54,440 nucleotides of DNA from Oscillospiraceae bacterium (GTDB lineage Bacteria > Bacillota > Clostridia > Oscillospirales > Oscillospiraceae), in assembly GCA_016286665.1 (NCBI GenBank), contig JAEETX010000007.1, forward strand, positions 1-54,440. Reading direction: 5' to 3'. Made by a program: the position numbers and the translations under genes. A model generated the notes under the pieces. That model did no database searches, was not told where the DNA came from, and saw only the letters and a list, made by a program, of their open reading frames with translations. Positions 39,077 to 46,846 of the stretch are shown here, in pieces. Within the stretch, counting starts at the first letter, position 1. The number at the start of each line of letters is the position of its first letter.

Positions 39077-40287
39077 GGGGACCCCTGACGGGAGTGAAGG
39101 TGCTGGACATGACCCAGTTTGAGGCGGGCACCGTCTGCACGGAGACCCTGGCCTGGATGGGCGCGGAGGTCTGGAAGATCGAACGGCCCGTGCGGGGGGA
39201 GCAGGGCAGATACAGCTTCGTTTCCCCGGACAAGGACGGCTTCGGCTTCATCCTGCTGAACATGAACAAGGAATCCGTCACCTGCAACGCCAAGACCCCG
39301 GAGGGCCGCGAGCTGCTGAAAAAGCTGGCGGCGAAGGCGGACGTGTTCGTGGAAAACATGGGCCCCGGCAGCGTGGAGCGCCTGGGCCTGGGCTGGGACG
39401 TGCTGAAGGAGCTGAATCCCCGCCTCATCTATACCCAGATGAAGGGCTTCGGCATGGACGGCCCCTATGCGGATTATCCCGCCTTCGCCCCCATCGGCCA
39501 GTCCACCGGCGGCGTGCCCGCCATGACGGGCTTTGAGGACGGCATCCCCTGCCAGCCGGGGGTGAACGTGGGGGATTCCGGCATGGGCTATATGACCGCC
39601 CTCAGCATCTGCGCCGCCCTGTTCCAGCGGGAGCATACGGGGCAGGGCCAGCGCATCGAGGTGGACATGCAGGACACCTGCGTCTGCTTCGGCCGGGCCA
39701 ACTGGGAGCCCTATTACTTCGCCGGGGGCAAGACGCCCAAGCGGGTGGGCAACGGCATGCCCATGGAGAACGTGGCCCCGGCGGGGATGTATCCCTGCAA
39801 GCCTTTCGGCTACAACGACTATGTGCACATCTACTGCTCCCGCCACCCGGGCAGCACCCAGTTCGAGCAGCTGTGCAGGATCATCGGCCACGAGGAGCTG
39901 CTGGCAGACCCCCGGATGAAGACCCCCCAATCCCGCTACCTGGTGAGGGATGAGCTGGACGCCATCATTTCGGAGTGGACCGGGCAGCACACGAAGCAGG
40001 AGGCCATGGACATTCTCTGCAAGGCGGATATCCCCGCCGGGGCGGTGCTGGACATGGACGACCTGACGAAGGACCCCTATCTCCGCAGCCGGGGCACCAT
40101 GGTGGAGATCGACCACCCGGAGCGGGGAAAGCTGGTGGTGCCGGGCTTTGCCCCCAAGATGAGCGGCAACGACCTGGAATACAAATGCTCCCCCAGGCTG
40201 GGCGAGCACAACGAAAAGATCTACGGCGGCCTCCTGGGCCTGACGGAGGCGGAAATGGAAGCCCTGAAGGCCGGGGGGGTCATCTGA
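39073..40287 (+). CDS. Class III (CaiB/BaiF/FldA-type) CoA-transferase
   Basis: This 404-aa enzyme moves CoA between carboxylic acids through an aspartyl-CoA anhydride. LTGVKVLDMTQFEAGTVCTE, the KIERPVRGEQGR loop and GDSGMGYMTALSICAALFQR are family blocks; Asp168 in GDSG is in the position of the catalytic aspartate of formyl-CoA transferase (Asp169). The start at 39073 overlaps the dehydratase stop (ATGA). In the FldABC system the transferase recycles CoA from the product to the hydroxy acid substrate; the same arrangement here suggests that role, which is inference. Acids other than aryl-lactates are equally possible. Confidence 0.92.
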   Translation: MRGPLTGVKVLDMTQFEAGTVCTETLAWMGAEVWKIERPVRGEQGRYSFVSPDKDGFGFILLNMNKESVTCNAKTPEGRELLKKLAAKADVFVENMGPGSVERLGLGWDVLKELNPRLIYTQMKGFGMDGPYADYPAFAPIGQSTGGVPAMTGFEDGIPCQPGVNVGDSGMGYMTALSICAALFQREHTGQGQRIEVDMQDTCVCFGRANWEPYYFAGGKTPKRVGNGMPMENVAPAGMYPCKPFGYNDYVHIYCSRHPGSTQFEQLCRIIGHEELLADPRMKTPQSRYLVRDELDAIISEWTGQHTKQEAMDILCKADIPAGAVLDMDDLTKDPYLRSRGTMVEIDHPERGKLVVPGFAPKMSGNDLEYKCSPRLGEHNEKIYGGLLGLTEAEMEALKAGGVI

Positions 40288-40346
40288 AGCGGATCAGCGC
40301 ATACCATGAGAATACCAAAATAAACATACAGAAAGGAAAGGAAACC

Positions 40347-40988
40347 ATGGACGAAAAGAAATTTGACCTGCGGAAAGCACAGGAGGCCCTGGCGGAGAAG
40401 ACCTATATCCTGACGGAGGAAGCGAAGAAGAACTCCAAGTTCGGCAAGCTGGTCTTTGAATTCCCCCAGGAGCGCAACGAGGTGGTGGCCGAGGGCGACC
40501 CGGAGGATTTCGTGGTCAAGCCTCAGGCCTATTTCCGCGGCGCCAGCCAGATCCCCGGCTCGGAATTCAACCAGAGCTACCAGATCTTCGTGAAGCCCTT
40601 CTTCCTGGACCGCATCCAGCACCGCCACGTGAAGGATGAATTCCTGGTGTTCCTGGGCGCATCCTTCCCCAATGTCTTCGATTTCGACGCCAGGATCGAG
40701 TTCACCCTGGGCAAGGGCGACGAGGCGGAGACCTACGTCATCACCAAGCCCACCATCATCCGCATCCCCGCCGGCGTGTATCACTGTCCCCTGAACTTCA
40801 AGGAGGTCAACAAGCCGGTGCTGTTCCTGGCCACCCTGTTCACCCCCATGTTCGGCGGCGTCTACGACCTGCCCGACGGCAAGACCATGGAGATGTACTA
40901 CAACGGCCCGGTGCCCTGCAAGTACAATCCCGACAAGAAGTGCGATTCCTGCGGCAAGTGCCTGCAGGAGAGCTGGGAAAACAAATAA
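40347..40988 (+). CDS. Cupin-fold-like protein with C-terminal Cys motif
   Basis: This 213-aa protein has an N-terminal helical part and a predicted double-stranded beta-barrel: DEFLVFLGASFPNVFDFDAR, then RIEFTLGKGDEAETYVIT and TIIRIPAGVYHCPLNF, which resembles the two cupin motifs (G-x-P-x-G-x-x-H like). The C-terminus carries PCKYNPDKKC followed by CGKC, a possible metal site. AAGGAAAGGAAACC precedes the ATG. It is the last gene of the operon, 59 nt after the CoA-transferase. It might bind a metal or the acid substrate, or sense it; no function is known to me. It is followed by a repeat array rather than a classic terminator. Confidence 0.65.
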   Translation: MDEKKFDLRKAQEALAEKTYILTEEAKKNSKFGKLVFEFPQERNEVVAEGDPEDFVVKPQAYFRGASQIPGSEFNQSYQIFVKPFFLDRIQHRHVKDEFLVFLGASFPNVFDFDARIEFTLGKGDEAETYVITKPTIIRIPAGVYHCPLNFKEVNKPVLFLATLFTPMFGGVYDLPDGKTMEMYYNGPVPCKYNPDKKCDSCGKCLQESWENK

Positions 40989-41011
40989 GCCTCCCGCAAA
41001 GCGAAGACAGA

Positions 41012-41226
41012 GGGGGCGCTGCAAAATGCAGCGCCCCCAGTGATATGCCCGCTTCGCAGGCGTGATATCCCGCTTCGCGGGATGAAATACGGCCCAGGGC
41101 CGTGTGATATCGTGCCCTTTGGGCACGGTTAAGGTATCCCCTTCGGGGATGATTCATCATTTGCAGCTGTTGTGCAGCCCCGCGTGCGGAATGCCGAAAG
41201 GTAAAGGAACGTTCGCCGCGGCTGAC
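41012..41226 (+). repeat. Hairpin array, tandem unit 1 (215 bp)
   Basis: The 495-nt gap 40989-41483 contains no gene. Unit 1 has six perfect stem-loops: 41012-41038 (GGGGGCGCTGC arm), 41047-41061, 41069-41081, 41089-41103, 41112-41126 and 41136-41150, spaced by TGATAT, TGATAT, TGAAAT, TGATATC and GGTTAAGGT. A tail to 41226 includes GCATTC-rich sequence (GTGCGGAATGCCG). The same plan as at 27890, with different stem bases. Confidence 0.85.
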
Positions 41227-41471
41227 GGGGGCGCTGCAAAATGCAGCGCCCCCAGTGATATGCCCGCTTCGCAGGCGTGATATCCCGCTTCGCGGGGTGA
41301 AATACGGCCCAGGGCCGTGTGATATCGTGCCCTTTGGGCACGGTTAAGGTATCCCCTTCGGGGATGATTCATCATTTGCGGCTGTTGTGCAGCCCCGCGT
41401 GCGGAATGCCGAAAGGTAAAGGAACGTTCGCTGCAGAGGCCGAAGGGTGCGCTGCATTCTGCAGCGCCCCC
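41227..41471 (+). repeat. Hairpin array, tandem unit 2 plus a third first-hairpin
   Basis: Unit 2 repeats unit 1 at a 215-bp offset with only a handful of differences. A third, diverged copy of the first hairpin (41445-41471, GGGTGCGCTGCA arm) closes the cluster 12 nt before the GGDEF stop codon. This points to recent tandem duplication. Confidence 0.85.
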
Positions 41472-41483
41472 TTTCTTTCCGCT

Positions 41484-42986
41484 CTATCGTTTTTCGTCGG
41501 GGTGCGCGTCGTAATAGGCCTTTTTATCCGCGTACATGATGGCGTCGGCCTGGCGGAAGGCGTGTTGGATGTCCGTCGTACCGTCGGACCAGACGGCGCC
41601 GACGGCGAAGCTGACGATGCCCTGCTTCCGCGTGGCTTCCCGCAGCCGCTCCACCTTCCGCGCAAAGGCCTCCCGGGTGATGTCGGTGGCGATGACGACA
41701 AATTCGTCGCCGCCCGTGCGGTACAGGTCGCCGTCATAGAAGTATTTCCGCAAAATCTCCGCAGCGCTCATCAGCAGCCTGTCGCCGGCGTCGTGCCCTT
41801 CGGAATCGTTCACCGTTTTCAGCCCGTTCAGGTCCAGATTGACCAGGCCGAAGGGGATCGGCAAAGCGCTCTGCATGAGCTTCTTCGTGCGCTGGATCAT
41901 GGCGTTGCGGTTGTTGAGGCCCGTGAGCGCGTCCGTATGGCTCATTTCATCCAGGCGCTTGAGCAGGATCTCGTTGTAGATCTCCGTTCCCAGGAAAAAG
42001 CTCATGAGCTCCGCCAGCTCGCGGACGTCCGTGGTCTTGTCGGGATCGAAATTGCAGAGGTAGAGATAGCCGATGCGCTCATGCTCATGCCGCAGGGGGA
42101 TCAGCATCAGGGTCTCCACCCCGTAAGCCCGCAGGCGGCGGACCCAGGTGGGGTTCCGCTCCTCCAGCGCGCGCATCTCCTCCGGCGTCGTCACCACCAG
42201 GGAATTGCTGTGGCCGATCATTTCATCCCAGGAGCACAGGACCTCATAGGTGACGACGGCCTTGTCCGGGTCCTCCTCCGGCGCCTGATAATCCTCCGGG
42301 ATATGGATGACGATCCGGTTGCAGTAGTTGATGGCCTGCCGGTTTTCATGGTCCGACAGCAGGATGCGCACATTGAATGCGCCGCTGAGCTCCATCAGGT
42401 CCTGCACCACCTGGCCCACCCGGTCCTGCAGGTCGCCGGTCCCGCTCAGGAGGGTAATGGCGCTGCGCAGCACGGCGCCGGCGGTGTGGATGGAAACGGC
42501 GGCCATGCGCTCCCGGTTCCGCACCTCGGAAATCTCCAGGATGAACTGGCAGTAGCCGACGTCCTCCCGGTCCGAATGGAGGGGGATGAGCTGCAGGTCG
42601 GCCCACAGGTCCTCCACCTTGGACTGCACATAGGTGTGGATCTGCTGCCGGAGGAAAGCGCAGCGGAAGCAGGAATATTCAAACTGCTGCACCTTGGGCA
42701 CCAGCTCGCTGTAGAGCATGCCGTTGCGGAAGCTTCCGCCCATGGCTTCCTTGTATTCCCGGTTCGCGCAGACGATGCGCACCTCGCCGGGGGTCCCGTC
42801 GGGGTTCTTTTTCACGGAAAGGACGGCGCAGGGCTTGATCAGCTGGTCCGTCATGGCCTGGAAAACATCCTCCCGGACCGCCGGAGAAGCGCGGAATGCC
42901 GTCTCCCCTTCCTTATTGCCGGCGTCCGCGGCCGGCTTCCTGTTTTCCGTTTCCCGTTCCACGGCGGAGGTCTCTCCTTTCTTCAT
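41484..42986 (-). CDS. GGDEF-domain protein (probable diguanylate cyclase) with GAF-like sensor
   Basis: This 500-aa cytoplasmic protein would make cyclic di-GMP. Residues about 40-165 resemble a PAS-like sensor with several Cys (YSCFRCAFLR); about 190-330 resemble a GAF domain; the GGDEF domain occupies about 345-500, with SHTDALTGLNNRNAM, NLDLNGLKTVNDSEGHDAGD and the intact active-site RTGGDEF. The RxxD inhibitory site normally just upstream reads YDGD, so feedback inhibition by product seems lost. Its ATG overlaps the stop codon of the EIIC-EAL gene (ATGA), so the cyclase and phosphodiesterase are made together. Confidence 0.92.
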   Translation of the reverse strand: MKKGETSAVERETENRKPAADAGNKEGETAFRASPAVREDVFQAMTDQLIKPCAVLSVKKNPDGTPGEVRIVCANREYKEAMGGSFRNGMLYSELVPKVQQFEYSCFRCAFLRQQIHTYVQSKVEDLWADLQLIPLHSDREDVGYCQFILEISEVRNRERMAAVSIHTAGAVLRSAITLLSGTGDLQDRVGQVVQDLMELSGAFNVRILLSDHENRQAINYCNRIVIHIPEDYQAPEEDPDKAVVTYEVLCSWDEMIGHSNSLVVTTPEEMRALEERNPTWVRRLRAYGVETLMLIPLRHEHERIGYLYLCNFDPDKTTDVRELAELMSFFLGTEIYNEILLKRLDEMSHTDALTGLNNRNAMIQRTKKLMQSALPIPFGLVNLDLNGLKTVNDSEGHDAGDRLLMSAAEILRKYFYDGDLYRTGGDEFVVIATDITREAFARKVERLREATRKQGIVSFAVGAVWSDGTTDIQHAFRQADAIMYADKKAYYDAHPDEKR

Positions 42987-45115
42987 ATGCTCTTGTCCTC
43001 CTCCGGCAAGGGCTCGGCCTTGGCGTAGAGGTAGCCCTGATAGCAGTCGCAGCCGATCTCGTGGAGGGCGGCGCGCTGCTCCTCCGTTTCCACATATTCG
43101 GCCAGCACCGTCAGATGCAGCGTGGCGGCCAGCTGCGTGAGGGACAGGATGATCTCCCGGCAGTTCCGATGGGTGAACAGGCCCTTGACCAGGGACCCGT
43201 CCAGCTTGATGAAGTCGAACAGGCTCTCCTTCAGATAGTTCAGGGAGGTCTGGCCCATGGAGAAATCGTCGATGGCAAGGCTGAGGCCCAGGGAGCGGAA
43301 GGCCCGGAGGGCCTGGGTCGTGCTCTCGTCGAAGGCCAGGGTGGCCTGTTCCGTGACCTCCAGACAGAGGTTTTTCCCGGCAAAGCCGTATTTTTCATCC
43401 ATCTGCCGGCAGAACTGGAGGAAGCGGGGCGTCACCACCGTGGTGCCGGTCACGTTCACGCTCACCTTGATGCCCTGCCCGTATTTCCGCAGCACCCTGG
43501 GCCAGTCCTTCAGGGCCTGCTGCAGCACCGTCTCCTCCAGCTTGGGAAGGAAGCCCCCCTCCTCCGCCAGCTTGATCACCAGCGGCGGGTAGACCATCCC
43601 ATAGACCGGGTGCTTCCAGCGCAGCAGCGCCTCCACGCCGATGCAGTGCCCGTCATAGTGATGCTGGGCCTGATAGAACAGGGTGACCCCGTCCTGGATG
43701 CTGTGTTCCAGGTCGGCGCAGAGGTTTTTGGCGAATTCCCCGTGGACGTTATTCTGGTCCAGCAGGCGGAAGCCGGTGCTGAAGCTCTGCTCATTCTCCC
43801 GGAAGTAGGACACAAAGGCGTCGTATTCCCTCCGGTAATTCTCCTCGTCCTGCCGTTCCAGCAGGCGCATAAAGGGCAGGTAGATCATCACGCCCACGGC
43901 GATGTTCACGACCTGCAGCAGGCTCCCCGCCAGAGAGCCTGTGGCATGGAAGCCCCCCAGGAGGACGGGCGTCGTCCACTCCACCGCCCCCGTGATGACC
44001 GGGACCAGGCCGGAGGCGATGGCGAGATAGGCCAGGGTGTAGCACACCAGGGGAACGCAGATGAAGGGGATCAGCAGAATGGGGTTGTAGATGATGGGCA
44101 GGCCGAAGACCATCAGCTCGTTGATGTTGAAAAGCATGGGAAGCGCCGCCGCCAGGCCCAGCCCCCGGCGCGCCCGGCTGCGGGAGAAAAGCAGGATGGC
44201 GAGGAGCAGGCAAATGGCCGCGCCGCATCCGCCCATGAGGACGAAGCAATCAAAAAACTCCTTGGTAAGGATCGCCGTCGGCGCCTGGCCCGCTTCGACG
44301 GCCGCCTGGTTGGCCGCCAGCCCCGGGGCGAAATAGGTCTGCATCACGTCCTCCAGGGTGTCGCTGCCGTGGATGCCGAAGAACCAGAGGAGGGAGGAGA
44401 GCAGGACGAAGAAGAAGCCCTTCGTAAACCCGTTTTTCCCGATGGAGAACAGCCTGTCGAAGGCCAGGATCAGAAGCTCCCGGAAGGAATCCACGGGGAA
44501 CAGGCGGACAATGAGCATATTGAAGACAGCAAAGACCAGGGTGGTGAACAGGATGGGGAAAATGGAGAACATCATCAGGTTGAATTCCTGGTCTGCGCCG
44601 GTGGAATAATAGCGCCGGCGGCGGGAGGTGAAGGCCCGGTGGAAGCGGAGGTAGAGCAGGGTGGCGACGATGCTGGTGAGGATGGCGAGGAACATGGATT
44701 TGGGGCCGACGCTGGCCGTTCCGAAGCCGGGCTGATAGGCCCCCGCCAGGATGAAAAAGGACATGAGGGAGGCCATCACGGCGCCGATATCGGTGGCGGC
44801 GTCCATCGTCATGGCATTCTCCTTGAGGCGGACGTAGGCGCGGCTGATGAAAATGGTCATATAAATGCTGAGCATGCCGAAGGTGGCGCTGTAGACGAAG
44901 TCCAGAAAGGCCGGCCAGAGGCCCCCGGCAAAGGAGGAGATGAAGGTCTGATAGGCGACGGCGGGGAAGGTTTTCAGGACGAGGGCGAAAGCGCCGATGA
45001 TGAGGACCGGCGTGATGTTCACAAGGCCGCTGCAGATGGCCCGGACGGCGGTCAGCTGCTCCGCTTTTTTGATGACATGATTCAGTCTGTGCGTCTTTCC
45101 CGGACTGTTTTTCAT
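42983..45115 (-). CDS. PTS EIIC-like membrane domain fused to an EAL domain
   Basis: This 710-aa protein joins about ten hydrophobic segments like a lactose/cellobiose-family EIIC (about 20-430, with GIHGSDTLEDV, GCGAAICLLLAI and FNINELMVFGLPI) to a C-terminal cyclic-di-GMP phosphodiesterase domain. The EAL residues look active: VEALLRW, CLEVTEQAT, AIDDFSMG, FIKLDGS, AEYVET and QGYLYAKAEP. It lacks PTS IIA/IIB domains, so the EIIC part is likely a sugar sensor rather than a transporter; this architecture is known in Clostridia. The ATG at 45115 follows GAAGG at 8 nt; a GTG at 45124 is less likely. It is the first gene of the c-di-GMP pair. Confidence 0.92.
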   Translation of the reverse strand: MKNSPGKTHRLNHVIKKAEQLTAVRAICSGLVNITPVLIIGAFALVLKTFPAVAYQTFISSFAGGLWPAFLDFVYSATFGMLSIYMTIFISRAYVRLKENAMTMDAATDIGAVMASLMSFFILAGAYQPGFGTASVGPKSMFLAILTSIVATLLYLRFHRAFTSRRRRYYSTGADQEFNLMMFSIFPILFTTLVFAVFNMLIVRLFPVDSFRELLILAFDRLFSIGKNGFTKGFFFVLLSSLLWFFGIHGSDTLEDVMQTYFAPGLAANQAAVEAGQAPTAILTKEFFDCFVLMGGCGAAICLLLAILLFSRSRARRGLGLAAALPMLFNINELMVFGLPIIYNPILLIPFICVPLVCYTLAYLAIASGLVPVITGAVEWTTPVLLGGFHATGSLAGSLLQVVNIAVGVMIYLPFMRLLERQDEENYRREYDAFVSYFRENEQSFSTGFRLLDQNNVHGEFAKNLCADLEHSIQDGVTLFYQAQHHYDGHCIGVEALLRWKHPVYGMVYPPLVIKLAEEGGFLPKLEETVLQQALKDWPRVLRKYGQGIKVSVNVTGTTVVTPRFLQFCRQMDEKYGFAGKNLCLEVTEQATLAFDESTTQALRAFRSLGLSLAIDDFSMGQTSLNYLKESLFDFIKLDGSLVKGLFTHRNCREIILSLTQLAATLHLTVLAEYVETEEQRAALHEIGCDCYQGYLYAKAEPLPEEDKSI

Positions 45116-45157
45116 GGTTCTCACCTTCGTCTAAAAGTTCTCATAACTTTCCAATTT

Positions 45158-45186
45158 ACTATATCAAACGGGGAAATGCGATTCAA
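45158..45186 (-). promoter_or_regulatory. Promoter for the EIIC-EAL/GGDEF operon
   Basis: On the minus strand: TTGAAT (45181-45186), a 17-nt spacer, TATAGT (45158-45163). Confidence 0.68.
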
Positions 45187-45263
45187 CAAAAAGTTGCGGC
45201 CGACGCCCCGAAAAATCAAGAAACTTTTTTTCGCGGGAGGTAGCATCTGCGGCGCATTGCAGC

Positions 45264-45269
45264 TATAAT
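45264..45269 (+). promoter_or_regulatory. Probable -10 box of the deacetylase gene
   Basis: A perfect TATAAT, 88 nt before the ATG, with no good -35 at 16-18 nt. Confidence 0.4.
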
Positions 45270-45356
45270 GGTAAGGGAATGCAAACCGAGGCCCGTCTGC
45301 GGGCAGAGCCTGCCCGGGAGCATCGGCCTTTGACGGATAGAGAAGGTAGAAAGAAC

Positions 45357-46769
45357 ATGACAGAAAAGCGGGGACGCCATCCCCATGGCTGGTATATTCT
45401 CAGCATCATCCTCATTCTGGCGGCGGTCCTGGTGATCTTCACCCTCAGCCGCTGGGAGCTGCGCGTGACCCTTCGGGGCGAGGCGGTAACCACCGCGGAA
45501 TACGGGGAAATATGGCAGGACCCCGGCGCGGAGGCGCACTTCGGCGGGGCGCATGTCCCGAAGCTCTTTCCCGCGCCGCCGGTCTCCTCCCGCGGCACGG
45601 TGAACACCCTTGCCCTGGGGGACTACCAGGTCCAGTATTCCGCTTCCTTCCTCTGGTTTTCCGCCGGCGCGACGCGGACGGTCCGCGTGGTGGACACCAC
45701 GCCGCCGGAGATCACCCTGTATGCTTCGCCCGGCAGCTATACCCTGCCGGGAGGCGTCTATGAGGAGGAGGGCTATCTCGCCTGGGACAGCCTGGACGGG
45801 GACCTGACGGACCGGGTGGAGCGCCGGGAGGAAAACGGCAAGGTGATCTACCGTGTGACGGACGCCGCCGGCAACACCGCCCGGGCGGAGCGGCAGATCG
45901 TCTACGACGACCCCATCCCTCCCATCCTCACCCTGCTGGGGGGCGACCATATCACCCTGCCCTACGGCGAAGCTTATACGGAACCCGGCTATACCGCCAT
46001 GGACAACATGGACGGGGACCTCACCGCCTTCGTCACCGTCGCCGGGGCGCTGTACCCCAACGTCGCCGGGGACTATGAGCTGCACTACACCGTGGAGGAC
46101 AGCTGGCACAACCGCTCGGAGGTCATCCGCACCGTCACCGTGACGCCCAAGCCCGCGGGCGTCGTCTACCTGACCTTCGACGACGGTCCCAGCAAATATA
46201 CCCAGGACCTGCTGGATATCCTGGACAAATACGGCGTGAAGGTCACCTTTTTCGTGGTGAATTACGGCTATAACGACGTCATCGGGAAGGAGGCCGCCGC
46301 CGGGCACGCCGTGGGCGTGCACAGCGCCACCCACGACTATCATGAGATCTATGCCAGCGAGGAGGCCTACTTCGACGATCTCCAGAAGATGAACGACATC
46401 ATTTATAAGCAGACCGGGAAGTATGCCGACATCATCCGCTTCCCCGGCGGCAGCTCCAACACCATCAGCAAATTCAATCCCGGCATCATGACCCGGCTGA
46501 CCCAGGCGGTGGTGGATCGGGGCTACCAGTATTTCGACTGGAACGTGAGCAGCGAGGACGCCGGGGGCACCACCGACCCGGACGAGGTGTATCAAAACGT
46601 CATCGACGGCATCTCCCGCCACGAGACCAGCGTGGTCCTCATGCACGACAGCAAGAGCCATACGGTAGAGGCCATCGAGCGCATCCTGATCTGGTGCCTG
46701 GATAACGGCTATGAGCTGCGCACCCTCAACAAGGACTGCTACGCCGCCCACCACGGCGTGAGCAACTGA
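45357..46769 (+). CDS. Membrane-anchored polysaccharide deacetylase with two Ig-like domains
   Basis: This 470-aa protein has an N-terminal transmembrane anchor (YILSIILILAAVLVIF), two DUF5011-type Ig-like domains (about 85-175 and 180-260, each with GDLT and a VxVxDxTPP-type joint) and a NodB deacetylase (about 265-460). All five NodB motifs are present: TFDDGPS, HSATHDY, RFPGGSSN, DWNVSS and LMHDSK. It should act outside the cell on peptidoglycan or another N-acetylated glycan. The ATG at 45357 is preceded by AAGG about 10 nt away. It is monocistronic, ending in a strong terminator. Confidence 0.9.
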   Translation: MTEKRGRHPHGWYILSIILILAAVLVIFTLSRWELRVTLRGEAVTTAEYGEIWQDPGAEAHFGGAHVPKLFPAPPVSSRGTVNTLALGDYQVQYSASFLWFSAGATRTVRVVDTTPPEITLYASPGSYTLPGGVYEEEGYLAWDSLDGDLTDRVERREENGKVIYRVTDAAGNTARAERQIVYDDPIPPILTLLGGDHITLPYGEAYTEPGYTAMDNMDGDLTAFVTVAGALYPNVAGDYELHYTVEDSWHNRSEVIRTVTVTPKPAGVVYLTFDDGPSKYTQDLLDILDKYGVKVTFFVVNYGYNDVIGKEAAAGHAVGVHSATHDYHEIYASEEAYFDDLQKMNDIIYKQTGKYADIIRFPGGSSNTISKFNPGIMTRLTQAVVDRGYQYFDWNVSSEDAGGTTDPDEVYQNVIDGISRHETSVVLMHDSKSHTVEAIERILIWCLDNGYELRTLNKDCYAAHHGVSN

Positions 46770-46786
46770 TACGGCAAGGAATGATA

Positions 46787-46826
46787 CGGCGGAGACGGCC
46801 CGGGAAGGGCCGTCTCCGCCGTTTTT
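46787..46826 (+). terminator. Strong intrinsic terminator after the deacetylase
   Basis: A 15-bp perfect stem, CGGCGGAGACGGCCC with GGGCCGTCTCCGCCG, 5-nt loop, then TTTTT. Confidence 0.93.
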
Positions 46827-46846
46827 ATGCCTTTTTCGTTATGGCC

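Noticed and set aside
38629-40287. A longer 552-aa version of the CoA-transferase
   Set aside because: The extra N-terminal part is the dehydratase gene read in another frame; the true start at 39073 has an ATGA overlap and the family N-terminus MRGPLTGVKVLDMTQ.
40990-41375. Recurrent small frames reading through the hairpin arrays
   Set aside because: They arise because the repeat units are near-identical; the frames have no ribosome sites and the stems are constrained as structure.
41012-41471. A CRISPR array
   Set aside because: Repeats are hairpins of differing sequence with 6-9 nt linkers, only two long tandem units are present, and there are no cas genes or 30-40 nt unique spacers.
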